The notes beneath the pieces were generated by a model. The model did no database searches and had not been told where the DNA came from. It saw only the letters and a program-made list of their open reading frames with translations. Made by a program: the position numbers and the translations under genes. Shown in pieces: positions 1-5,882 of a DNA stretch of 11,669 nucleotides (the stretch's first letter is position 1; each line of letters begins with the position of its first letter). Source of the DNA: an uncultured Archangium sp. (GTDB lineage Bacteria > Myxococcota > Myxococcia > Myxococcales > Myxococcaceae); NCBI GenBank assembly GCA_946479335.1, contig CAMLFP010000159.1:1-11669 (forward strand), in the 5' to 3' direction.

Positions 1-51
1 CCGACGAAGCAGCGCGGCGTTCTGGCGACGGGAGAGGTTGTGAGATGCGCT

Positions 52-453
52 CTAGTTCACGCGGGCGCGCTGCTTCGCGGCGTCGGTCACCGGCGTGAAG
101 CAGTTGAGGAGATTCCCGTCGGGGTCGCGCACCAGCAGCGAGCGATTGCCCCAGGGCATGGTGGTCGGTGGCTGCAACACGTCGGTGAGGTGCGGCCGCG
201 CGCGCTCGAAGGTCGCGTCGACGTCGTTATCGAGCCACTCGATGATGAGGGAGCGGTTGCTCCCGGGTTGAACCACGCCCGCGCCGAGCGCCTTCAGCGT
301 GCGCTCATGCGCGAGCGCGAGGGTGCCGCGCGCGGTGACGAACTCGGCGAAGTCGTCGGTGTGCCAGGTCGGCGTGAGCCCGGTGAGGTGCGCGTAGAAC
401 TCGGCGAGCCGGTGGACGTCGGTGGTGACGATGCGGATGGAAGCGAAGTGCAT
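52..453 (-). CDS. VOC family (glyoxalase/bleomycin-resistance fold) protein
   Basis: A 133-residue single-module VOC protein, the usual length of the family. The reading frame is open upstream to 534, but the ATG at 453 is preferred: GGAG precedes it at good spacing, and homologous VOC proteins begin just before the first beta strand (here HFASIRIVTTDV). Visible family marks are FYAHLTG near residue 20, NRSLIIEWLDNDVDATFERAR in the middle, and PWGNRSLLVRDPDGNLLNCFTP near the end. The last strand has N-C where metal-dependent glyoxalases carry a Glu ligand, so classical glyoxalase I chemistry is unlikely. It is divergent from a WYL regulator, an arrangement common for small VOC proteins with YafY-like regulators, so that regulator may control it (inference). 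Substrate unknown. Confidence 0.9.
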   Translation of the reverse strand: MHFASIRIVTTDVHRLAEFYAHLTGLTPTWHTDDFAEFVTARGTLALAHERTLKALGAGVVQPGSNRSLIIEWLDNDVDATFERARPHLTDVLQPPTTMPWGNRSLLVRDPDGNLLNCFTPVTDAAKQRARVN

Positions 454-512
454 GGGAACTCCGTGAGGTCGCCGCGTAATTGCGGCGGGCAGATGCACCC
501 TCTCCCAGAGCT

Positions 513-530
513 GCTGACATCGTGCTGACA
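513..530. promoter_or_regulatory. 11-bp-period direct repeat, candidate operator of the WYL regulator
   Basis: GCTGACA occurs at 513-519 and again at 524-530, so the copies start 11 bases apart, about one helical turn. The pair lies in the 102-base divergent region between the VOC and WYL genes, immediately upstream of the proposed -10 of the regulator. Both half-sites would be on the same DNA face. That this is the regulator's binding site is inference; the repeat is directly visible. Confidence 0.35.
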
Positions 531-541
531 GCAACGTGGGC

Positions 542-547
542 TAGGTT
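542..547 (+). promoter_or_regulatory. candidate -10 element for the WYL regulator gene
   Basis: TAGGTT fits TANNNT and ends 8 bases before the ATG at 556. There is no Shine-Dalgarno sequence, so the transcript may be leaderless or nearly so. No good -35 is visible at 16-18 bases upstream, which keeps the confidence low. Confidence 0.3.
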
Positions 548-555
548 GCGCGGCC

Positions 556-1242
556 ATGCGTCGCACCGACAGGCTCTTCGCCATCATCCAGCGGCTGCGA
601 CGCAGCCGGCAGCCGGTCACCGGGCGCGCGCTCGCCGGCGAGCTCGAGGTGTCGCTGCGCACGCTCTACCGAGACGTGGCGGAGCTCATCACGCAGCGCG
701 TACCGATTCGCGGGGAGGCGGGCACCGGCTACGTGCTCGACGCGGGCTACGACCTCCCGCCGTTGATGTTCACCGCCGACGAGCTGGAGGCCGCGATGCT
801 CGGCGCCGCGTGGGTCGCGCAGCGGGGTGACGCCACGCTGGTGCGCGCCGCGAAGAGCCTCACCGACAAGCTGCGCGACGTGGTGCCGCCGGCGCTGCGG
901 CCGGTGTTGCTCGACGCGGTGACGAAGCCCGCGCGCCCGCGCAGTCGCATCGCTGACTCCGTCGACCTGGCCGCCGTGCGCCACGCGACGCGCGAGGGCC
1001 GCAAGCTGGAGCTCTCGTATGTCGACGTCGCCGGGCGCGTCACCACGCGCGTGGTGTGGCCGGTGGTGCTGGCGTACACCGAAGACGTGCGGCTGCTGGC
1101 GGCGCACTGCGAGCTGCGCGGCGACTTCCGGCACTTTCGCGCCGACCGCATCAAGCGCGTGCGCGTGTTGGAGCAGCGCGTGCCCGAGTCACTGGCCTCG
1201 CTGCGTGCGCGGTGGCGTGCCGCGCACCCCGGGCGGGAGTAG
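556..1242 (+). CDS. HTH-WYL domain transcriptional regulator (YafY-like)
   Basis: A 228-residue DNA-binding regulator. An N-terminal helix-turn-helix occupies about residues 4-57, with the recognition region SLRTLYRDVAEL at 33-44 followed by the family wing (GEAGTGYVLDAGYDLPPL, 53-70). A WYL domain spans about 136-203, ending in RGDFRHFRADRI (188-199), the signature of this fold; the WYL tripeptide itself is replaced by VRL at 178-180. WYL domains bind ligands, in some cases nucleic acids or nucleotides; the effector here is unknown. At 228 residues it lacks the C-terminal extension of longer WYL proteins such as PafB/C. The start is the first ATG, with no visible Shine-Dalgarno. Divergent from the VOC gene, its likely target and possibly part of an autoregulated pair (inference). 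Confidence 0.9.
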   Translation: MRRTDRLFAIIQRLRRSRQPVTGRALAGELEVSLRTLYRDVAELITQRVPIRGEAGTGYVLDAGYDLPPLMFTADELEAAMLGAAWVAQRGDATLVRAAKSLTDKLRDVVPPALRPVLLDAVTKPARPRSRIADSVDLAAVRHATREGRKLELSYVDVAGRVTTRVVWPVVLAYTEDVRLLAAHCELRGDFRHFRADRIKRVRVLEQRVPESLASLRARWRAAHPGRE

Positions 1243-1269
1243 CGGCGCCTCCGTCGTCACTGCACGCGC

Positions 1270-1563
1270 TCATCGCCTGCGGCGGCGGCGCAGCGCCACC
1301 ACCGCCGGCAGCAGCCACAGAACCGGTGCCGAGGAGCACCCGATTTCCTTCACCGGCGCGGGCTTGCAGCTGCCGCTGACGCACTCGGTGGCGCCGAGGC
1401 AGTCACGGTCGCTGCGGCAGGCGCCGTTCGGGTCGTTCTCCTCGCTGCCTTGATCCGCGCCGCCCTGACCGACGGAGGCATCGGGCAACCCGGCGTCGGG
1501 CAGATCCTGCGCGAGTGAAACTGAGGCACCGGTCAGAACGAGGAGGAGAAGAATGCGTGCCAT
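1270..1563 (-). CDS. small secreted Cys-rich protein with MYXO-CTERM-like sorting tail
   Basis: Only 97 residues, yet with a complete surface-sorting architecture. A signal peptide covers residues 1-18 (ARILLLLVLTGASVSLA, likely cut before QD). An acidic Asp/Gly/Ala-rich linker follows (19-47). A four-Cys segment has C49, C55, C61 and C66 (C-x5-C-x5-C-x4-C). The C-terminus has GCSS at 75-78, a short hydrophobic segment (80-91) and six arginines. The GCSS-helix-Arg pattern matches the MYXO-CTERM signal that myxobacteria use for processing and anchoring at the cell surface. The ATG at 1563 follows AAAGGAAAG, a good ribosome site. It is divergent from the receiver-DUF4388 gene, 53 bases away, and convergent with the WYL gene. 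Function unknown; the Cys pattern resembles the N-terminus of the lipoprotein at 5883-7010. Confidence 0.85.
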   Translation of the reverse strand: MARILLLLVLTGASVSLAQDLPDAGLPDASVGQGGADQGSEENDPNGACRSDRDCLGATECVSGSCKPAPVKEIGCSSAPVLWLLPAVVALRRRRRR

Positions 1564-1595
1564 GAGAGCTTTCCTTTGAGAGCGCCCGCGGGGCG

Positions 1596-1605
1596 AGAGT
1601 AACCT
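1596..1605. promoter_or_regulatory. overlapping divergent -10-like hexamers
   Basis: On the plus strand TAACCT (1600-1605) lies 11 bases before the ATG at 1617. On the minus strand TACTCT (plus-strand 1596-1601) lies upstream of the ATG at 1563. The two hexamers share two bases, so if both are real, polymerase could not occupy both at once. No clear -35 was assigned to either. Confidence 0.25.
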
Positions 1606-1616
1606 GCCGCCCCAAG

Positions 1617-2936
1617 ATGTCGCCCGCGATTCTCGTCGTCGATGACAACAAGGAGCTCGTGGCTCTGCTGACCTCTCTGTTCGAGGAAGCGGGCTACACC
1701 GTCATCGGGGCCAACAAGGGCAAGGTCGCGGTGGAGCAGGGCAAGACCGCCGCCATCGGGGTCGCCATCATCGACGTGCTGCTGCCCGACATGATGGGCT
1801 ACCACGTGGCCGAGGGGCTGCGCGCGAGCAGGCCGGAGCTGCCGCTGCTGTTCATGAGCGGCGTCTTCAAGGGCACCAAGCACTCCACCGAGGCCACCAC
1901 GCGCTTCCCCGGCGCGCGCTTCTTCGAGAAGCCCTTCGACGCCAAGCAGCTGCTCGAGGCGGTGAAGCACATCGTGCCGCCGCCGGCGCGCCCTGCGCCC
2001 ACCTCGCCGCCCGCCGAGGAGTCGTGCGACGTCGAGCTCGACATCGACGTGGAGGAGGGCGACTCCGACGAGCCGATGGAGCTGACCGGGAAGATCCGCG
2101 TCACCGGCGGCGGGAACATCACCGCTGAATTGCAGGGCGCCACGCTCACCGCGCAGCGGCACGTCGCGGGGCCGGTGTCGGGCACGCGGCCTCCGCCGTC
2201 GATGGCCAGCGGCATCGTCGCGCCGTCGCGCACCGCGCGGCAGGGCGAGCTGCGCGACAACCTGCCCGGGCTGATCAGCGCCTTCTACCTCTCGAAGGAG
2301 ACCGGCGAGCTCTACGTGCAGAAGGGCAAGGTGAAGAAGGTCGTCTACTTCGAGAGCGGCCAGCCGGTGTTCGCGCTCTCCAACCTCGCCGCTGACCGCT
2401 TCGGCCAGTTCCTGGTGCGCGTGGGGAAGATCAAGCCCGACCAGCTGCAAGACGCGGCGGTGGTCGCGGCGCAGAGCAAGCGGCGCACCGGCGACGTGCT
2501 GGTGGAGCGCGGCCTCCTCAAGGAGACCGAGCGCCTCTATTACGTAGGCCAGCAGGTGAAGGCCATCATCTACAGCTTGTTCGGCTGGGAAGAGGGCCAG
2601 TTCACCGTCACCTTCCGCGAGAAGGCGCGCGCGGAGAGCATCAAGCTGGACCTCTTCCCCGGCAACCTCACGATTCGCGGCATCAAGAAGCTCTACAAGC
2701 CCGAGCGCCTGAACCGCATCATCAAGCCCGAAGAGCGCCTGCTGCCGAGCCAACAGCCCGCGTACCAGCTCCATGAGCTCGAGCTCGAGAAGTGGGAAGC
2801 CCAGCTGCTGCCCCGCGTCGACGGCACCCGCACCAACGCCGAGCTGATTGCCCTGGCCGGCCGGCCCGAGCACCAGGTGAAGGCCTTCCTCGCGGCGATG
2901 ATGGGCGTGCAGATCCTCGAGACGCGCGAGGCGTAA
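1617..2936 (+). CDS. response regulator receiver with C-terminal DUF4388 (PATAN) domain
   Basis: A 439-residue cytoplasmic signalling protein. The receiver domain (about 3-118) has the acidic pair D9/D10, phospho-acceptor D53 (IIDVLLPDMMG), S81 (LFMSG) and K105 (FEKPFD), so it looks phosphorylatable. An unstructured Pro-rich and acidic linker (about 121-160) leads to a basic/Pro segment. A DUF4388 (PATAN) region begins near 208 with GELRDNLPGLISAFYLSKETGELYV and continues through SGQPVFALSNLAADRFGQFLVRVGKI. The last ~55 residues contain DGTRTNAELIAL, typical of the C-terminus of DUF4388 proteins. Such proteins are frequent in myxobacteria and are thought to mediate protein-protein contacts; no DNA-binding domain is seen. 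The ATG has no strong ribosome site and may be leaderless. No partner kinase is adjacent. Confidence 0.9.
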   Translation: MSPAILVVDDNKELVALLTSLFEEAGYTVIGANKGKVAVEQGKTAAIGVAIIDVLLPDMMGYHVAEGLRASRPELPLLFMSGVFKGTKHSTEATTRFPGARFFEKPFDAKQLLEAVKHIVPPPARPAPTSPPAEESCDVELDIDVEEGDSDEPMELTGKIRVTGGGNITAELQGATLTAQRHVAGPVSGTRPPPSMASGIVAPSRTARQGELRDNLPGLISAFYLSKETGELYVQKGKVKKVVYFESGQPVFALSNLAADRFGQFLVRVGKIKPDQLQDAAVVAAQSKRRTGDVLVERGLLKETERLYYVGQQVKAIIYSLFGWEEGQFTVTFREKARAESIKLDLFPGNLTIRGIKKLYKPERLNRIIKPEERLLPSQQPAYQLHELELEKWEAQLLPRVDGTRTNAELIALAGRPEHQVKAFLAAMMGVQILETREA

Positions 2937-2958
2937 CCGCGCTGCCCGCGTGAAATGA

Positions 2959-2995
2959 CTCGCCCTCCACCGGCGCGTGACCGGAGGAGGGCGAG
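2959..2995. terminator. strong bidirectional hairpin between convergent genes
   Basis: CTCGCCCTCC (2959-2968) pairs perfectly with GGAGGGCGAG (2986-2995). After one A-A mismatch, CCGG (2970-2973) pairs with CCGG (2981-2984), closing a 7-base loop. It lies between the stops of the receiver-DUF4388 gene and the ASH-repeat lipoprotein gene. No U-tract follows on either strand, as is common in GC-rich genomes, so it may stop polymerase or protect 3' ends for both genes. Confidence 0.7.
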
Positions 2996-3018
2996 GGCCC
3001 GACGAAGCGGCGCGTGCG

Positions 3019-5760
3019 TCAGTTGCCTGACACGGTCAACGCCGCCGGGAGCGGAGCGCAGCGCCCCGCGGTGCTGGTGATGGACACCGTGGCCGACTGC
3101 GGGCCGCTGAGCAGCGGCTTGGAGTAGGTGACCGACTCCGTGACGCTGTTGCCCGCGTTCGCCGTGCCCGAGGTCGGGGTGACCGCGAAGCTGCCCGGGT
3201 TGTTGCCGCCCACCGTCAGCGTGTACGGCGCCGTGACGTTGCCCGAGTTGTTGACGGTGAAGTTCTTGGTCTGCCCGTTGGTGAAGGCCAGCGAGGTGGG
3301 GTTGAGCGTCAGCACCGCGCCCTGCGCCGTCTCGTGCAGCGACACGGTGTGCGTCTCGTTGATGGGGCCGCCGGTGCCGGTGATGGACAGCGTGTCGGCG
3401 AAGCCGTCAGCGGCGGTCGACGACGTGGCCGGCACCATCTTCGGGGTGACGGTGATGGTGGCGGTCGCGCCCGCGGCCACCGTGGTGGGGCCCGACACGG
3501 TGTACGGCGAGCTGGCGCCCTGCTCGAGCGCGAGGGCCAGCGTCAGCGTCTGCGCCGAGTTGTTGGTGACGCCCACCGTCAGCGCGCTCGCCGTCGAGCC
3601 GCACGGCACCAGGCCGCCGGCGCCGAACGTGAGGCTGGAGGTCGAGAGCGCCATCACGTTGCCCGAGGTGCCCGCGCCCGCGAGGCTCATGGTGGTGAAC
3701 GGGAGTGGCTGGCACAGCACCGTGCCGCTGGCCGCGGCGATGGTGGCCGTGTCGCTGTAGCCCATGGCGCCCATCGGGGTCATCGTGCCGGTCTGGCCGC
3801 TCGAGGTGTTGGGGTTCACCTGCGCGTTCGACGGCAGCCCGAAGATGGTGGGCTGGCCGGGCGTGAAGACCAGGCCGCCGGCCGCGTTGCCGTCGTTGGT
3901 GACGGTGAACTGCGAGCTCGCCGTCGTGCCCACCGCCACCGAGCCGAAGTTGATGCTGTTGGTGCTGATGGCGAAGATGCTGCCGCGCGCGGTGAGGCGG
4001 AGCGGGATGTCGCGCGGTGAATCTCCCACCACGTCGGTGCTGACGGTGAGGGTGTCGCCGTAGAGGTCGGGCGTCACCGCCGACGTCTGGGGAATCGCGT
4101 TGGGCGCGACGGTGATGACCACCGTGCCGCCGTCAGGGTCGACCACGCCGGTGGGCGGCGCGAGCGTCACCGCGAACCACGAGCCCGCGTCGTGCCCGAG
4201 CGTCGGGGTGATGGTGTACGCCTGATTGCCGTCGTTGCGGAAGGTGATGGTGCGCGCCGCCGCGGTGGTGCCGCAGTTCACCGCGCCGAAGTCGAGCGCC
4301 ACCGGCGAGAAGCTGACCGACCCGTTGGTGCCCTGGCCGCTCATCGGCAGCGGGCCGGGGAGCGCGCCGCACAGGGGCTCCGTGGGGTCGAGCGTCAGCG
4401 CGAGCAGCCCGGTCTGGGGCAGCACCGAGGTGCCGGGCGCGAAGGTGCCGGTGAGCTCGGTGCTGCTGGCGCCCGTCGCGGCCAGCGGGCTCGGCGGGTC
4501 GATGGTGAACGCCGCGTTGTCGGAGGTCAGCGTCACCATCGGGCTGGTGTTGCCCGCGTTGACGAGCCCGATGGGCGCGCTCGCCGTGTTGTTGACGGGC
4601 ACCTGGCCGAAGTCGACCGAGTTCTGCGCCCAGCTCAACACCGCGCCGTTCGCCGTCTGGTGCAGGGTGATGGGGTGCGCCGCGTCGTTCGCGATGTCGG
4701 TGACGATGGTGAGGATGTCGCCGAACGCGTCATCGGCGGTCGACGCCTCGGGGGGGATCGCGCTGGTCGAGATGTTGATGGTGACCGTGCCGGAGTTGGC
4801 GGGCAGCGTGCCGCTGCTCGGCGAGAAGGTGAACGGCGAGCTCAGCCCCTTGCTCAGCGTCGCGTTCCACGCGAAGGCCTGGTTGCCGGTGTTGGTCAGC
4901 ACCAGCGTCTGCATGCCCGCCTGCGTGCCGCAGTTGACGCGCCCGTTGGTGCCGAAGAACACGTCGGTGGTCGAGAGCATCAGGCTGCCGTTGGTGCCTT
5001 GCCCCGACATCGCGATGGAGGAGACCGAGGTGCCGCACACCGCCTCCGCCACGGTGAGCGCGGCGGTGCTGGTCGACGGCGTGATGGTCGACGGCGTGAA
5101 GCCCGCCTGCAGCCCGGGGAGCGTCGCTCCCGCCGCCACCGTCACCGCGTCGGGCGCGCCGGTCCACGCGAGGGAGAACTGCGCGTCAGCGGGCTGGGTG
5201 AACGAGACGGTGGCCGCCACGTTGCCGGTGTTGGTGAGCGTCAAGGGCAGCGCCGGCGCGACGGTGTTCACCGGGAGCACCCCGAACGTCGCCACCGACG
5301 GCGTCAGCGTGAGGGTGACGCCCGCCGACTTCGCGGTCAGCGCCACGGTGTGGGCGGCGACGGCCTCGTTGGTGGTGAACGTCAGCGTGCCTGTGTAGTC
5401 GGTGCCGGCCGCGGCGCTGGCCGAGACGGTCGCGGTGACGGTGAAGGTGGCGCTGGCGCCCGCGGAGACGGTGGCGCTCGCGGGCGACACCGAGAACACC
5501 GTGGAGTTGGCGATCGCCGCCGCGACCGTGAGCTCGCCGGTGCCGGTGTTGCTGACGACCACGTCCTTCGTCGTCGCCGCGCCGCAGAACGCCTGCGCGA
5601 AGTCGAGGCTCGCCGGCGAGATGGACGACGCGGGCGTCAACGCCACGCCGGAGTCACTCCCTCCGTCGGCGGTGTGGCCCGCGTCAGGGAGGACGATGTT
5701 GGGGGTACAGGCGCTGAGCATGATGAGCACCAGCGAGGCGCAAAGCGGTCGGACGTTCAC
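3019..5760 (-). CDS. large surface lipoprotein with eight ASH/choice-of-anchor-D Ig-like modules
   Basis: A 913-residue lipoprotein. The signal peptide ends in lipobox L15-S16-A17-C18; residue +2 is Thr, which by the Lol rule predicts outer-membrane rather than inner-membrane retention. A short Asp/Gly/Ser linker precedes eight Ig-like modules of the ASH (ASPM-SPD2-Hydin)/choice-of-anchor-D type, each opened by a strand like LDFGAVNCGTT followed by LTNTGN or FRNDGN. The modules alternate in two kinds, giving four super-repeats of about 212-222 residues. The mature part has exactly eight Cys after the lipid Cys, two per super-repeat. GTG start at 5760, with GGAG nine bases upstream; the frame gives a complete signal peptide. 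Probably an extended surface stalk or adhesin-like scaffold; the binding partner is unknown. It lies 122 bases downstream of the caspase operon and may have its own promoter. Confidence 0.88.
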   Translation of the reverse strand: MNVRPLCASLVLIMLSACTPNIVLPDAGHTADGGSDSGVALTPASSISPASLDFAQAFCGAATTKDVVVSNTGTGELTVAAAIANSTVFSVSPASATVSAGASATFTVTATVSASAAAGTDYTGTLTFTTNEAVAAHTVALTAKSAGVTLTLTPSVATFGVLPVNTVAPALPLTLTNTGNVAATVSFTQPADAQFSLAWTGAPDAVTVAAGATLPGLQAGFTPSTITPSTSTAALTVAEAVCGTSVSSIAMSGQGTNGSLMLSTTDVFFGTNGRVNCGTQAGMQTLVLTNTGNQAFAWNATLSKGLSSPFTFSPSSGTLPANSGTVTINISTSAIPPEASTADDAFGDILTIVTDIANDAAHPITLHQTANGAVLSWAQNSVDFGQVPVNNTASAPIGLVNAGNTSPMVTLTSDNAAFTIDPPSPLAATGASSTELTGTFAPGTSVLPQTGLLALTLDPTEPLCGALPGPLPMSGQGTNGSVSFSPVALDFGAVNCGTTAAARTITFRNDGNQAYTITPTLGHDAGSWFAVTLAPPTGVVDPDGGTVVITVAPNAIPQTSAVTPDLYGDTLTVSTDVVGDSPRDIPLRLTARGSIFAISTNSINFGSVAVGTTASSQFTVTNDGNAAGGLVFTPGQPTIFGLPSNAQVNPNTSSGQTGTMTPMGAMGYSDTATIAAASGTVLCQPLPFTTMSLAGAGTSGNVMALSTSSLTFGAGGLVPCGSTASALTVGVTNNSAQTLTLALALEQGASSPYTVSGPTTVAAGATATITVTPKMVPATSSTAADGFADTLSITGTGGPINETHTVSLHETAQGAVLTLNPTSLAFTNGQTKNFTVNNSGNVTAPYTLTVGGNNPGSFAVTPTSGTANAGNSVTESVTYSKPLLSGPQSATVSITSTAGRCAPLPAALTVSGN
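3022..5622 (-). repeat. four in-frame super-repeats (~640-670 bp each) inside the ASH lipoprotein
   Basis: Units at about 4984-5622, 4318-4983, 3658-4317 and 3022-3657. Each encodes a Cys-containing module (NCGT or similar), a Cys-free module, and a closing strand with a second Cys. Units 1 and 2 end in the identical peptide MSGQGTNGS (residues 251-259 and 473-481), unit 3 in LAGAGTSGN. Units 2-4 also share a segment with aspartates before LTI/LTV (AFGDILTIVTD, LYGDTLTVSTD, GFADTLSITG). The units have diverged in sequence, so the expansion is old rather than recent. Boundaries are approximate. Confidence 0.75.
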
Positions 5761-5798
5761 GTGGGGGGTCTCCAGTCGGGTGGTTTTTCAACTCGGCT

Positions 5799-5817
5799 GC
5801 AGGGTGTTGCGCCCTGC
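5799..5817. promoter_or_regulatory. hairpin in the gap upstream of the ASH lipoprotein gene
   Basis: GCAGGG (5799-5804) pairs with CCCTGC (5812-5817) across a 7-base loop. It lies in the 122-base gap between the end of the caspase operon and the GTG at 5760. It could be a weak terminator for the operon or leader structure of the next gene; no U-tract follows. Confidence 0.35.
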
Positions 5818-5852
5818 CCACCACGTGGATCGCCCCAGCGCACTTTTCGCGA

Positions 5853-5864
5853 TGACGCGCGTCA
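5853..5864. promoter_or_regulatory. perfect 12-bp palindrome
   Basis: TGACGCGCGTCA is its own reverse complement. It lies 19 bases beyond the stop of the He_PIG lipoprotein gene, in the region that should hold the promoter of the downstream ASH lipoprotein gene. A dimeric regulator site is possible; with no loop it would make a poor terminator hairpin. CCACGTGG, an 8-bp palindrome, lies nearby at 5821-5828. Confidence 0.3.
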
Positions 5865-5882
5865 GGCCCGCGCGGTGACCGC

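Noticed and set aside
454..534. 27-codon N-terminal extension of the VOC protein
   Set aside because: The ATG at 453 has a good ribosome site and starts just before the first VOC strand; the extension has no family similarity and would cover the regulatory repeat.
1243..1269. Possible terminator between the convergent WYL and MYXO-CTERM genes
   Set aside because: Only short GC self-complementarity (GGCGCC) is present; no stem long enough to support a terminator.
1300..1330. GCC/GCG-rich simple repeat near 1280-1310
   Set aside because: It is explained by the arginine-rich and alanine-rich codons of the MYXO-CTERM tail.
1533..2873. 446-codon minus-strand frame opposite the receiver-DUF4388 gene
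   Set aside because: The plus-strand frame has intact receiver and DUF4388 motifs; the antisense product has only compositional bias.
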